From Devosia sp. (lineage in GTDB: Bacteria; Pseudomonadota; Alphaproteobacteria; Rhizobiales; Devosiaceae): 64,000 bases of DNA. A model generated the notes under the pieces. The model was given only the letters and a program-made list of their open reading frames with translations, did no database searches and was not told where the DNA came from. Within the stretch, counting starts at the first letter, position 1. Each line of letters starts with the position of its first letter. Of the stretch, positions 46,016 to 56,640 are shown piece after piece. The position numbers were made by a program, and so were the translations under genes. The DNA is taken from assembly GCA_015234425.1 (NCBI GenBank), contig JADGNE010000046.1, positions 91,306 to 155,305 of the forward strand, in the 5' to 3' direction.

Positions 46016-47032
46016 ATGCAAGCCCTCACCATTTTGCGCCCCGGCGAGGCCACCCTCACCGAAATGGCGATGCCGAGCCCTCAGGCCGGCGAAGTGGCCA
46101 TCGATATTGCCTATGTCGGCTATTGCGGTTCGGACCTCACCTCCTATCGCGGTCTCAATCCGCTGGTGAGCTATCCGCGCGTGCCGGGCCACGAAATCGC
46201 CGGCACCATCGCGGCTCTCGGCGATGGCGTCACGGATTTTACCGCTGGCCAGACTGTGACGGTCATTCCCTATTTCAATTGCGGCACCTGCCGCGCCTGC
46301 ACCACCGGCCGCCCCAATGCCTGCGTCAACAATCAGACCATGGGCGTCCAGCGCGAGGGCGCAATGACCGGGCGGATCACCGTGCCCGCCGCAAAAATCC
46401 TGCCCGTGGATGATCTGCCCCTGCGCGATCTTGCGCTGATCGAACCTTGCGCGGTCGGCTTTCACGCCGTGCGCCGCTCCGGGCTGCAACCGGGCGAAAC
46501 CGTCGTCGTTCTGGGTTGCGGCATGATCGGCCTCGGCGTTCTCCTCGGCGCCCTGCGGGCCGGCGCGCGCGTCATCGCCGTCGATCTCAGCGACGCCAAG
46601 CTCGCGGTTGCCAAAAAGCTCGGCGCCCACGAGACCATCAACGCCAAAGGCGACGTCCGCGCTGCCGTCACCGCGCTGACCGGCGAAGGCCCCGACGTGG
46701 TGATTGAAGCCGTCGGCGCAGAAGCGACCTTCCTTCAGGCGGTCGACATGGTCGTCACCACTGGCCGCGTCGTCTATATCGGCTACGCCAAGGCGCCGAT
46801 TGCCTATGACACCAAGACCTTCATCACCAAGGAGATCGACATCCGCGGCTCGCGCAACGCCCTGCCGCAGGATTTTTCTGACGTGATCGATTGTCTCAAG
46901 GCCAATCCCGGTGCCGGCGACCTCATCGTCTCGCGCGTCGCCTCGCTCGACCAAGCCCCCGCTGCGCTCGCCGCCTGGGACGCCGATCCCGGCGCCTTCA
47001 CAAAGATCCTGATCGACCTGCGCGCCGGCTGA
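46016..47032 (+). CDS. Zinc-dependent alcohol dehydrogenase (sugar/polyol type)
   Basis: 338-aa MDR protein. Catalytic-zinc residues are in YCGSDLTSYRG and GHEIAG; the structural-zinc cysteines are in NCGTCRACTTGRPNAC. The Rossmann loop is VLGCGMIGLGVLLGA. Related proteins oxidise L-galactonate, L-idonate or other sugar acids. It sits beside an FCD regulator and L-fuconate genes, so sugar-acid oxidation is likely; the substrate is not proven. Confidence 0.87.
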   Translation: MQALTILRPGEATLTEMAMPSPQAGEVAIDIAYVGYCGSDLTSYRGLNPLVSYPRVPGHEIAGTIAALGDGVTDFTAGQTVTVIPYFNCGTCRACTTGRPNACVNNQTMGVQREGAMTGRITVPAAKILPVDDLPLRDLALIEPCAVGFHAVRRSGLQPGETVVVLGCGMIGLGVLLGALRAGARVIAVDLSDAKLAVAKKLGAHETINAKGDVRAAVTALTGEGPDVVIEAVGAEATFLQAVDMVVTTGRVVYIGYAKAPIAYDTKTFITKEIDIRGSRNALPQDFSDVIDCLKANPGAGDLIVSRVASLDQAPAALAAWDADPGAFTKILIDLRAG

Positions 47033-47035
47033 GCC

Positions 47036-47731
47036 CTATTCCCAGGTGTTAAGCATCGCGGCGCTGACGTAGTCGAGATGGGCGGCCATGGCCGCCCGTG
47101 CCGCCTCGCCATCCCGCTGCACGATGGCGGCGACAATGGCGCGATGATCTTCCATGATCTGCTGGCGCACCTCGGAAATCGTCGCCAGATGGTCGTGAAA
47201 CCGCTTGTCGACCTCTTCGGAGCGCGAGTTCCACAGAATGTCGAGGATTTCCCGCAGCATGGAATTGCCCGCGCCCTCGGCAATGGCCAGGTGCAGCGTC
47301 CGGTCCCATTCGGACGACCATCGGTCCTGGTCGGCATCTGCCTGCATGTGCCCCAGCACTTCGGCGAGCCGCGCCAGCCCTTCCGGGGCAATCGACTGTG
47401 CCGCCAGCGCCGCCGCTTCCGGCTCCAGCATGCGGCGCACGGCCATGATCTCGACAGGTGAATGGCTCTGCTCGGGCAGGCCGTCGCCGGGAGATTGTGG
47501 CCCGCGCACAAAGGCGCCGACGCCGACGCGCACCTCCACCAGTCCAGCTACCTCCAGCGCAATCAGCGCCTCGCGCAATGTGGGTCGCGACACGCCAAGG
47601 CTGGCGGCCAGATCGCGCTCCGAGGGCAATTGCTTGCCGGGCGCCGCCGCGCCCGCAGTGATCTGGTCGCGGATCTGGTCGGCGATCTGCAGGTAGAGTT
47701 TTCGGTTGGAGACGGCCTGTAGTTTCATCAT
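47036..47731 (-). CDS. GntR-family regulator, FCD (FadR) subfamily
   Basis: About 231 aa. The winged helix (QLPSERDLAASLGVSRPTLR, then EALIALEVAGLVEVR) is followed by an all-helical FCD domain with metal/ligand residues in RRMLEPEAAALAA, SEWDRTLHLAIAEGAGN and HRAIVAAIVQRD. The ATG at 47731 lies right after GGGGGA and one at 47728 is better spaced; the frame opens at 47773. Divergent from the sugar ABC operon with a FadR-type palindrome upstream. Probably senses a sugar acid such as an L-fuconate intermediate (inference). Confidence 0.88.
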   Translation of the reverse strand: MMKLQAVSNRKLYLQIADQIRDQITAGAAAPGKQLPSERDLAASLGVSRPTLREALIALEVAGLVEVRVGVGAFVRGPQSPGDGLPEQSHSPVEIMAVRRMLEPEAAALAAQSIAPEGLARLAEVLGHMQADADQDRWSSEWDRTLHLAIAEGAGNSMLREILDILWNSRSEEVDKRFHDHLATISEVRQQIMEDHRAIVAAIVQRDGEAARAAMAAHLDYVSAAMLNTWE

Positions 47732-47798
47732 TCCCCCGCGGCCGGAACGCGCCGCTGACTGTGTTCGAGTCATAGCGCCGGTACCGAACCCTGTCCAC

Positions 47799-47816
47799 TG
47801 GTCTGACCACTTGACA
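47799..47816 (+). promoter_or_regulatory. GntR/FCD operator and -35 of the sugar ABC operon
   Basis: TGGTCTGACCA (47799-47809) is a perfect 11-bp dyad of the TGGTnnnACCA form bound by FCD regulators. It sits one base before a consensus -35, TTGACA (47811-47816). The matching -10 is weak. Confidence 0.6.
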
Positions 47817-47895
47817 GCTTGGCAGACTTGGACTTAGCTCATGCCGCTTGCCGAGCACCGCCATCAGAGCAGTCCGGCCAGTGGGAGGACGTCAC

Positions 47896-49443
<1,548 letters not shown>

Positions 49444-49468
49444 GCGTTCACGGCCGGTGTTCCTGACG

Positions 49469-49573
49469 CCACCCCACCCAAAGTCCCTCCCCATCAAGGG
49501 GAGGGAGGCGCCAGCACCGACGCCGATGTTCATCGTCTCCCTCCCCCTTGTGGGGAGGGATCAAGGGTGGGGG
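49469..49573. repeat. Paired-hairpin palindromic repeat, copy A
   Basis: The left hairpin is TCCCTCCCC-ATCAA-GGGGAGGGA (49484-49506); the right hairpin is TCCCTCCCCC-TTGT-GGGGAGGGA (49538-49560). They are flanked by outer C-rich and G-rich arms (CCACCCCACCC, GGGTGGGGG) with about 30 bases in between. Same plan as copies C, D and E. Confidence 0.7.
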
Positions 49574-49605
49574 TATCTTTCCTGCCAAGTTCAGGGGACC
49601 AATCC

Positions 49606-50604
49606 ATGACCGACACCACCGCCCCCGCAGCTGAAAAATCCGGCCCCCGCATTTCCGGTGCCTTTCACCGGCTGCTGGCCTTTTCCGGGCTGATCGCCCT
49701 CATCGTGGTCTTCTCCCTGGCCTCGCCCAATTTCATGCAGACCCAGAACGTTCTGGCGATCCTGCAGGCTACCTCCGTCAATGGCGTTCTCGCCATTGCC
49801 GCAACCCTGGTCATCATCACCGGCGGCATCGACCTTTCGGTCGGCACGCTCATGACCTTCTGCGCCGTGATCACCGGCGTGCTCCTGACCTATCTGGGCC
49901 TGCCCCTGCCGGTCGGCGTGGTCGGGGCCATCCTCGCCGGCGCCTTCTGCGGCACCATTTCGGGCGTCATCGTCGCCAAGCTCAAGGTGCCGCCCTTCAT
50001 CGCCACTCTGGGCATGATGCTGATCCTCAAGGGCCTGTCGCTGGTCATCTCCGGCACGCGCCCGATCTATTTCAATGACACGCCCGGCTTCACCCAGATC
50101 GCCCAGGGCTCCATCGTCGGCACCCTCATTCCGGCCCTGCCCATTCCCAATGGCGTGGTCATCCTCTTCGCCGTCGCGCTGCTCGCCGCCTTCGTGCTCT
50201 CCAAGACCGCGCTGGGCCGCTACACCTTTGCCCTTGGCTCCAATGAGGAGGCGGTGCGCCTCTCCGGCGTCAATATCGATCGCTGGAAGATCGCGGTCTA
50301 TTCCACCGCCGGGGCCATCTGTGGCGTCGCGGGCCTCCTCATCGCCTCGCGCCTCAATTCGGCCCAGCCGGCGCTCGGCCAGGGCTATGAGCTCGACGCC
50401 ATCGCCGCTGTCGTCATCGGCGGCACCTCGCTCTCGGGCGGGCGCGGCACCGTGCTTGGCACGCTGATCGGCGCGCTTATCATCTCCGTGCTGGCCAATG
50501 GCCTGCGCATCCTTTCCGTCGCCCAGGAATGGCAGACCGTTGTTACCGGCACGATCATCATCCTGGCCGTCTACGCCGATATCTTGCGGCGCCGCGCCCT
50601 TTAG
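49606..50604 (+). CDS. Sugar ABC transporter permease (RbsC-like)
   Basis: 332-aa inner-membrane protein with about 9-10 helices. Family motifs are GGIDLSVGTLMTFCAV, PPFIATLGMMLILKGLSLVI, YTFALGSNEEAVRLSGVN and DAIAAVVIGGTSLSGGRGTVLG. The ATG at 49606 follows CAGGGGACC. Repeat copy A separates it from the ATPase gene but all three transporter genes read the same way. Confidence 0.93.
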   Translation: MTDTTAPAAEKSGPRISGAFHRLLAFSGLIALIVVFSLASPNFMQTQNVLAILQATSVNGVLAIAATLVIITGGIDLSVGTLMTFCAVITGVLLTYLGLPLPVGVVGAILAGAFCGTISGVIVAKLKVPPFIATLGMMLILKGLSLVISGTRPIYFNDTPGFTQIAQGSIVGTLIPALPIPNGVVILFAVALLAAFVLSKTALGRYTFALGSNEEAVRLSGVNIDRWKIAVYSTAGAICGVAGLLIASRLNSAQPALGQGYELDAIAAVVIGGTSLSGGRGTVLGTLIGALIISVLANGLRILSVAQEWQTVVTGTIIILAVYADILRRRAL

Positions 50605-50696
50605 CGCCTCAAGAAAAATCCATCCGCGCATTCCGCGCCAACAAGAGGCAGACAAAAATGCCCGCAAAAATCACCGCAGCATTTGGGAGGAAAACC

Positions 50697-51644
50697 ATGC
50701 TCAACCGTCGTACCCTGCTCGGCGCACTCAGTGCCGTGGCCATGTTGGCCGCCACTTCTGGCGCCGTGCACGCCCAGGACAAATATGACATTGCCCTCAT
50801 CTCGAAGGGTTTTCAGCACCAGTTCTGGCAGGCCGTGAAGGCCGGTGCCGACAAGGCCGCTGCCGAGTTCAACGCCAATGTGACCTTCGAAGGCCCCGAT
50901 ACCGAGACCCAGGTCGACCGTCAGATGGACATGCTGGCCGCGGCCCTCTCGCGCCAGCCCGACGCCATCGGCTTTGCCGCGCTCGACAGCCAGGCCGCAA
51001 CCCCGCTGCTGCAACAGGCCCAGAGCTCCGATATCCCGATCATCGCCTTCGATAGTGGCGTTGACAGCGACATCCCGCTCACCACGGTCACCACTGATAA
51101 CGTCGCGGCGGCCGCGCTTGCAGCCGACAAGATGGCCGAGCTGATCGGCGGCGAAGGCAAGGTCGCCGTGGTCGCCCACGACCAGACCAGCCGCACCGGC
51201 ATCGACCGCGTCGATGGCTTCGTCAATCGCATCAAGGAAGCCTATCCCAATATCGAAGTGGTCACCGTCCAGTATGGTGGTGGCGACCAGCTGCAGTCGA
51301 CCGAAATCACCAAGTCGATCCTGCTCGCCAATCCCGATCTCAAGGGCATTTTCGGCGCCAATGAAGGCTCGGCCATCGGTGTCGCCAATGGCAAGACCGA
51401 ACTGGGCTCGGAAATCGTCGTCATCGGCTTCGATAGCGGTGCCGCCCAGAAGGGCATGATCACCTCCGGCGTCATGGCCGGCGCCATCACCCAGAACCCG
51501 GTCGGCATCGGCTACGAAACCGTCAAGGCCGCCATCGGCGCGCTCAACGGCGAAGAACTGCCTAAGATCATCGACTCCGGCTTTGCCTGGTTCGATGCGA
51601 CCAATATGGACGCCCCCGAAATCGCAGCCGTGCTCTACGACTGA
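50697..51644 (+). CDS. Sugar ABC transporter substrate-binding protein (RbsB-like)
   Basis: 315 aa. The signal peptide is MLNRRTLLGALSAVAMLAAT through VHAQ, cleaved before DKYDIALI. The mature type I periplasmic binding protein shows KGFQHQFWQAVKAGADKAA, IAFDSGVDSDIPLTTVTTDN, GHDQTS-type hinge residues (AHDQTSRTGIDRVDGF) and FGANEGSAIGVANG. GGAGG precedes the ATG. Neighbouring L-fuconate genes suggest a deoxy sugar or sugar acid as ligand (inference). Confidence 0.93.
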   Translation: MLNRRTLLGALSAVAMLAATSGAVHAQDKYDIALISKGFQHQFWQAVKAGADKAAAEFNANVTFEGPDTETQVDRQMDMLAAALSRQPDAIGFAALDSQAATPLLQQAQSSDIPIIAFDSGVDSDIPLTTVTTDNVAAAALAADKMAELIGGEGKVAVVAHDQTSRTGIDRVDGFVNRIKEAYPNIEVVTVQYGGGDQLQSTEITKSILLANPDLKGIFGANEGSAIGVANGKTELGSEIVVIGFDSGAAQKGMITSGVMAGAITQNPVGIGYETVKAAIGALNGEELPKIIDSGFAWFDATNMDAPEIAAVLYD

Positions 51645-51687
51645 GGCCTGAGGTGTGGCACGATTGAGCCACACCCACTGCACTGTA

Positions 51688-51721
51688 CCTCCCCCCGCGC
51701 AGGGGGAGGTTGGGAGGGGGT
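51688..51721. repeat. Paired-hairpin repeat family, half element B
   Basis: CCTCCCCCC-GCGC-AGGGGGAGG followed by TTGGGAGGGGGT: one hairpin and outer arm of the repeat family, without the partner half. Confidence 0.6.
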
Positions 51722-51807
51722 GACATGAGCCATGATCTCGAACCCTCTCCCGACTGCCATCCCGACGCGGGCATGGCATGGAAGATCAAAAATACCGAAA
51801 GACCAAA

Positions 51808-52539
51808 ATGTCTGACCTTGCCGGAAAAATCGTTGTTATCACCGCAGCTGCCCAGGGGATCGGGCAGGCTTCGGCCCTCGCCTTCGCCCGTGCTGGCGCG
51901 CAGGTCATTGCCACCGACATCAATGCGGCCAAGCTCGCCGAGCTCGAAGGTACGCCCGGCATCACCACGCGCGTCCTCAACGTGCTCTCCAATGAGGATG
52001 TCACCGCCGCAATCGCCGAGATCGGCCACATCGATGTGCTCTTCAATTGCGCCGGCGTCGTGCACAGCGGTGCCATTCTCGAAATGAGCGATGCCGATCT
52101 CGACTTCGCGCTCGATCTCAACGTCCGGGCGCAGATCCGCACCATTCGTGCCGTGCTGCCGCAAATGATCGAGCGCCGCGATGGCGCCATCATCAACATG
52201 GCCACGGTCGCTTCCTCGGTGAAGGGCGTGCCAAACCGCGCCGCCTATTCCATCTCCAAGGCTGCCGTCATCGGGCTGACCAAATCCGTCGCCGCCGATT
52301 ACGTCGCCCACAACATCCGCATCAACGCCATTGCCCCGGGCACGGTCGAAAGCCCGAGCCTGCATGAGCGCTGGCACGCCACCGGCGATTTCGAGGCGGC
52401 GAAAAAATCCTTCATCGCCCGCCAGCCCATCGGCCGCATCGCCCAGCCCGAGGAGGTCGCCGACCTCGCCGTCTATCTCGCCGGCGCCACCTACACCACC
52501 GGCCAGGTCCACATCATCGACGGCGGCTGGACGGGCTGA
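51808..52539 (+). CDS. SDR oxidoreductase, probable 2-keto-3-deoxy-L-fuconate dehydrogenase
   Basis: 243-aa classical short-chain dehydrogenase. Cofactor site TAAAQGIGQ with D at the end of beta-2 (VIATDINA), favouring NAD; NCAGVV; catalytic Tyr and Lys in AAYSISKAA; C-terminal IIDGGWTG. The close likeness to the BDH2/KDF-dehydrogenase subgroup (MSDLAGKIVVITAAAQGIGQ) and the adjacent L-fuconate dehydratase support the call. The frame opens at 51778, but the ATG at 51808 starts the conserved N-terminus; the ribosome site is weak. Function assigned by context. Confidence 0.8.
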   Translation: MSDLAGKIVVITAAAQGIGQASALAFARAGAQVIATDINAAKLAELEGTPGITTRVLNVLSNEDVTAAIAEIGHIDVLFNCAGVVHSGAILEMSDADLDFALDLNVRAQIRTIRAVLPQMIERRDGAIINMATVASSVKGVPNRAAYSISKAAVIGLTKSVAADYVAHNIRINAIAPGTVESPSLHERWHATGDFEAAKKSFIARQPIGRIAQPEEVADLAVYLAGATYTTGQVHIIDGGWTG

Positions 52540-52558
52540 GGCTTTCTGCCGGGGTAAG

Positions 52559-52682
52559 GCCCCCTCACCCTATCCCTCTCCCCCAAGGGAGAGGGGACGA
52601 TGGAGCCGACACGTCAGTCGCGCGCGATGCCCCGCCTCTCCCTTGGGGGAGAGGTCGCCGCAAAGCGGCGGGTGAGGGGCCT
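52559..52682. repeat. Paired-hairpin palindromic repeat, copy C
   Basis: Left hairpin CCCTCTCCC-CCAA-GGGAGAGGG (52574-52595); right hairpin CCTCTCCC-TTGG-GGGAGAGG (52635-52654). Outer arms are GCCCCCTCACCC and GGGTGAGGGGCC, with a small CCGC/GCGG stem on the right. Its right edge reaches the ribosome site of the L-fuconate dehydratase gene. Confidence 0.7.
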
Positions 52683-52698
52683 TTGGGAGAGTTGGAAA

Positions 52699-53979
52699 AT
52701 GAAGATCACATCGCTCAAAACCCACGACCTGCGCTTCCCCACCTCGGCCTCGCTCGACGGGTCCGATGCGATGAACCCAGACCCCGACTATTCCGCCGCC
52801 TATGTCATCCTCGGCACGGATGGTGACCTCGAAGGCCATGGTCTCACCTTCACCATCGGTCGGGGCAATGAAGTCGTCTGTGCCGCCATCAATGCCCTCG
52901 CCGATCGGGTGAAGAACCTTGATCTCAATTGGATCGCGGAAAATCCCGGCCGCTTCTGGCGCCACATGACGGGCGATAGCCAGCTGCGCTGGATCGGCCC
53001 CGACAAGGGCGCCATGCATCTGGCGACCGGCGCGGTGGTCAACGCTGTCTGGGATCTTCTCGCCAAGCGGGCCGGCAAACCTGTCTGGCTCTATGTCAGC
53101 GAAATGAGCCCCGAACAGCTCGTTTCCATCATCGATTTCCGCTACCTCACCGACGCCATCACGCCCGAGGAAGCCCTCGCCATTTTCCGCGCCGCCGAAC
53201 CGGGCAAGGCCGAACGCATCGCCACTCTGCGCGCCGAGGGCTATGCCTGCTACACCACCTCGGCCGGCTGGCTCGGCTATTCCAATGAAAAGCTCATCCG
53301 CCTCGCCAATGAGGCGGTGGCCGCAGGCTTTACCCATATCAAGATGAAGGTCGGCCGCGACCTCGAGGACGATATCCGCCGCCTCGACATCGTCCGCTCC
53401 ATCATGGGCCCGGAACGCTATCTGATGATCGACGCCAACCAGGTCTGGGAGGTCGATCAGGCCATTGACTGGGTCAACCAGTTCAAGCGCTTCAATCCGT
53501 TTTTCATCGAAGAGCCGACCAGTCCCGACGACGTGGAAGGCCACCGAAAAATCCGCGATGCCATTGCCCCGGTCAAAGTCGCCACCGGCGAAATGTGCCA
53601 GAACCGCATTCTCTTCAAACAGTTCATCACCCGCGATGCCATCGACATCGTCCAGATCGACGCCTGCCGCATCGGCGGGCTCAACGAAGTGCTCTCCGTC
53701 CTGCTCATGGCCGCCAAGTATAACAAGCCGGTTTGGCCCCATGCTGGCGGCGTCGGCCTCTGCGAATATGTCCAGCATCTCTCGATGATCGACTATATCG
53801 CCGTCTCCGGCACCAAGACCGGCCGGGTGATCGAATATGTCGATCACCTGCACGAGCATTTCCTTGATCCCTGCATTATCAGGAACGCCGCCTACATGCC
53901 GCCCGAGCGCCCCGGCTTCTCCATCGAAATGAAGCCGGATTCCATCGTGGCCAATAAATTTTCTGAGGACCGACAGTAG
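52699..53979 (+). CDS. L-fuconate dehydratase (enolase superfamily)
   Basis: Dehydrates L-fuconate to 2-keto-3-deoxy-L-fuconate in non-phosphorylative L-fucose breakdown. 426 aa. The barrel shows the KxK base in FTHIKMKVGRD, metal ligands in LMIDANQVW (Asp), FFIEEPTSPDD (Glu) and VATGEMCQN (Glu), and the His of WPHAGGVGLCEY. The N-terminal cap has the fuconate-type SLDGSDAMNPDPDYSAAYV. The ATG at 52699 follows GGGAGAGTTGGAAA; the upstream open frame is repeat sequence. The preceding SDR gives the next step. Confidence 0.92.
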   Translation: MKITSLKTHDLRFPTSASLDGSDAMNPDPDYSAAYVILGTDGDLEGHGLTFTIGRGNEVVCAAINALADRVKNLDLNWIAENPGRFWRHMTGDSQLRWIGPDKGAMHLATGAVVNAVWDLLAKRAGKPVWLYVSEMSPEQLVSIIDFRYLTDAITPEEALAIFRAAEPGKAERIATLRAEGYACYTTSAGWLGYSNEKLIRLANEAVAAGFTHIKMKVGRDLEDDIRRLDIVRSIMGPERYLMIDANQVWEVDQAIDWVNQFKRFNPFFIEEPTSPDDVEGHRKIRDAIAPVKVATGEMCQNRILFKQFITRDAIDIVQIDACRIGGLNEVLSVLLMAAKYNKPVWPHAGGVGLCEYVQHLSMIDYIAVSGTKTGRVIEYVDHLHEHFLDPCIIRNAAYMPPERPGFSIEMKPDSIVANKFSEDRQ

Positions 53980-54087
53980 GAAAGGCGAATTGATCAGTTC
54001 CGAGACAAGATCGGCCTTCCTGTTAAGCTCCGACTAAGAGCTTCCCCCATAGGGTCTCGGCGGAGAGTTCTGCCGGGGGGCCGGGAC

Positions 54088-55131
54088 GTGCGTTTATTGA
54101 TTGTCGACGATTCCAGATCGAGTCTGGCCATGCTTGGCGCGATCATCCGCCAGTCCGTCTCGGACAATGTCGAACTCTGCCTCAATCCGCGCGAAGCGCT
54201 CGCCCGCGCCGAGGCCGAACAATTCGATCTCGTCCTCGTTGATCACATCATGCCCGACATGGATGGCATGGAGTTCACCGCCGCCCTGCGCCAGCGCCTC
54301 ACCTATCGCAGCGTGCCCATCATCATGGTCACCTCCGATATCGACAAGCAGGTGCGCATCGAGGCGATCCAGTCCGGCGCGAATGATTTTCTGACAAAAC
54401 CCTTCGATCCCATCGAGCTGCAGGCGCGGGTCACCAATCTGCTGGCCCTGCGCGGCGCCCAGCTCGAATTGGCCAGCCACGCTGAACGTCTCGCTCGCGA
54501 GGTCGAAGCGGCTACAGCTCATCTGCATGAGCGGGAGGAAGAGATCATCTGGCGCCTCGCCCGCGCCATTGAATATCGCGACGGCGATACCGGCGAGCAT
54601 GTCTCGCGCGTCGCCCGCATCAGCCAGATCATCGCCGAAGGCGTCGGGCTCGATGCCCAGCGGTGCCGCACCATTTATCTAGCCGCCCCGCTCCACGATA
54701 TCGGCAAGATCGGCATTGCCGATGCCATTCTCTCCAAGCCCGGCAAGCTCACGCCCGAGGAACTGGCCATCATGCGCGAGCATGTCGCCATTGGCGCCCG
54801 CATCCTCGAAAACGGCGACAGCGATCTCATCCGCACCGCCGAGCTGATCGCCCAAAGCCATCACGAAAAATGGGACGGTACCGGCTATCCCGACCGCCTC
54901 TCCGGCACCGATATTCCCATCGAAGCGCGCATCGTCGCGCTGGCCGATGTCTTTGACGCCCTCTGCTCCGAGCGCCCCTATAAAAAGGCCTGGCCGCTTG
55001 CCAAGGCCTATGCGGAGATCCTTCACTGCTCCGGCACGCATTTCGATCCCGTCTGCGTCAACGCTTTTCGCGCCCGCTGGGCTGAAATTGCAGCTCTGAT
55101 GGCGCCGGCAGAGCTCGCTGCCAGCGCTTAA
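54088..55131 (+). CDS. Response regulator with REC and HD-GYP domains
   Basis: 347 aa. The REC domain (about 1-118) has VDDS, a phospho-acceptor Asp in VLVDHIMPDMDG and the TKPF lysine. A short coiled linker precedes an HD-GYP-type domain (about 145-330) with HDIGKIG and HHEKWDGTGYPDRL, so cyclic-di-GMP phosphodiesterase activity is expected. The start is GTG at 54088 after GGGGGGCCGGGAC. No kinase gene is adjacent. It overlaps the convergent beta-lactamase by 4 bases. Confidence 0.92.
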   Translation: MRLLIVDDSRSSLAMLGAIIRQSVSDNVELCLNPREALARAEAEQFDLVLVDHIMPDMDGMEFTAALRQRLTYRSVPIIMVTSDIDKQVRIEAIQSGANDFLTKPFDPIELQARVTNLLALRGAQLELASHAERLAREVEAATAHLHEREEEIIWRLARAIEYRDGDTGEHVSRVARISQIIAEGVGLDAQRCRTIYLAAPLHDIGKIGIADAILSKPGKLTPEELAIMREHVAIGARILENGDSDLIRTAELIAQSHHEKWDGTGYPDRLSGTDIPIEARIVALADVFDALCSERPYKKAWPLAKAYAEILHCSGTHFDPVCVNAFRARWAEIAALMAPAELAASA

Positions 55132-55946
55132 AGCCCTGCCGCGCGCAGCAACTCTGGCCACTGTTTGACCAGGCTATCGCGCGCCCGCAGCCCGCCGGAT
55201 ATGGAATTGCGCGCCTCATCCTGCGCCAGCCGCGCAAACACCAGCGTGCGACCACCCTTTTCGGCCCAGCCCACAAACCAGCCCCAGCCGCGCGTGCGAT
55301 CAAAATTGCCGTCCGCCCGGCGCGGATAAGCCGATCCGGTCTTGCCCGAAATCTCCCAGCCATCCACCGTGCCCGCCACCTCGACCAGTGCCATCGCGCC
55401 AACCCGCGACTGCCGCGACACCGGAAGGCTGCCATTCACCAGCGCTGCGATGAAACCGGCCTGCTCGAGCGGCGAAATCTTGAGCGAGGACGAAATCCAG
55501 GATCGTTCCAGCCCGTTGTTCTTTCCCGGGTCCCCGGAAAAATCGGCATTGCCATAGCCAAAGGCGCGGCCATAGGCGGTCAGTTTTTCCGGCCCCATCG
55601 TCTTTGCCAGGACCTGGGAATACCATACCGTGGAATTCTTCATCCAGAGGGCAGGGGTCGTGTCCTGCTGCCACGCCTCACCGCCCCAATCGGCATAGCC
55701 CTCCTTGAACGGCAGCTTCGGCGTGGTCGGCGAGGTGATGATCCCGTCTTCAAAAGCCATCAACGCCAGGGGCAGCTTGAAGGTCGAGGCCGGGGTCACC
55801 GGGGAATGGCAGTCCCCCTCCTCAACGAGGATTGCGCGCGAACCTGCATCGGCAATGAGCGTGCAGATATCCCGCGCCATTGCTGGCGCGCTCGGCCCCA
55901 GCCCCACCACCAGGCCCATGAGCAGCCAGATCCACTTCGTCCTCAT
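55128..55946 (-). CDS. Class D (OXA-type) beta-lactamase
   Basis: Serine hydrolase of beta-lactam antibiotics in the periplasm. 272 aa with a signal peptide (about 1-24, ending PAMA). All active-site elements are visible: STFK (Ser54, Lys57), STV (105-107), YGN (131-133), KTGS (202-205) and the downstream GWFVGW. GAAAGGGCGG precedes the ATG. There is no mobile element beside it, so it appears to be a resident chromosomal gene. Substrate range cannot be read from the sequence. Confidence 0.9.
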   Translation of the reverse strand: MRTKWIWLLMGLVVGLGPSAPAMARDICTLIADAGSRAILVEEGDCHSPVTPASTFKLPLALMAFEDGIITSPTTPKLPFKEGYADWGGEAWQQDTTPALWMKNSTVWYSQVLAKTMGPEKLTAYGRAFGYGNADFSGDPGKNNGLERSWISSSLKISPLEQAGFIAALVNGSLPVSRQSRVGAMALVEVAGTVDGWEISGKTGSAYPRRADGNFDRTRGWGWFVGWAEKGGRTLVFARLAQDEARNSISGGLRARDSLVKQWPELLRAAGL

Positions 55947-56074
55947 TAAAAACCGCCCTTTCGATCATTGCCGCATCGTGGTCTTCTCTCTGTCCGATAG
56001 AGCTGGCGGCTTTGTGACGGAACCGGCCCGATAGACTGCGTGGTTACCCAATCATAAACCCAAGGAGAAGCCTG

Positions 56075-56500
56075 ATGACCAAGATCATGTACACGGCGCG
56101 CGCCACCTCGACTGGCGGTCGCTCCGGCCACGGCGCTACCGATGATGGCGTGCTCGATGTCACCCTGACGACGCCCAAGGAAATGGGCGGTGATGGCGCG
56201 CGCGGCACCAATCCCGAACAGCTCTTTGCCGTCGGCTACTCCGCCTGCTTCCTCGGCGCCATGAAGGCTGCCGCCCGCAAGAGCGGCGACAAGATCCCCG
56301 ACGATGCAAAAGTGACCGCCGAGGTCAGTTTCCGCGACAGGCCGGATGGCGAAGGGTTCTGGATCCAGGCCGCGCTCAAGATCGACGTGCCGGGGCTGGA
56401 TCGGGAAAAGGTCGAAGACATCGTCCAGCGCGCCCACATCATCTGCCCCTACAGCGAAGTCAGCCGCAACGGGTTTGAGGTGAGCCTCGACGTCGTTTGA
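56075..56500 (+). CDS. ohr: Organic hydroperoxide resistance protein (Ohr/OsmC family)
   Basis: 141-aa thiol peroxidase. The redox pair is in YSACFLGAMK (about Cys60) and HIICPYSEV (about Cys124), with GTNPEQLFAVG before the first. AAGGAGAAGCC precedes the ATG. Acts on organic hydroperoxides in the cytosol with lipoylated partners. An ohrR gene was not seen nearby. Confidence 0.93.
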   Translation: MTKIMYTARATSTGGRSGHGATDDGVLDVTLTTPKEMGGDGARGTNPEQLFAVGYSACFLGAMKAAARKSGDKIPDDAKVTAEVSFRDRPDGEGFWIQAALKIDVPGLDREKVEDIVQRAHIICPYSEVSRNGFEVSLDVV

Positions 56501-56518
56501 AAATCAGAGGCGTGCTTA

Positions 56519-56630
56519 CCCCCACCTAACCTCCCCCTGAAGGAGGGGGAGGAACCCATCGAGTATGCCGTACTATATGAGAGCCACCGGCCAATCCCTC
56601 CCCCTCCTTCAGGGGGAGGTTAGGAGGGGG
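56519..56630. repeat. Paired-hairpin palindromic repeat, copy D
   Basis: The left half (56519-56552) and the right half (56597-56630) are near-perfect reverse complements over about 32 bases. Each half contains its own hairpin (CCTCCCCCT, then AGGGGGAGG), and 44 bases lie between. Clearest copy of the family, between ohr and the transglycosylase gene. Confidence 0.75.
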
Positions 56631-56640
56631 TTCTTCCGCC

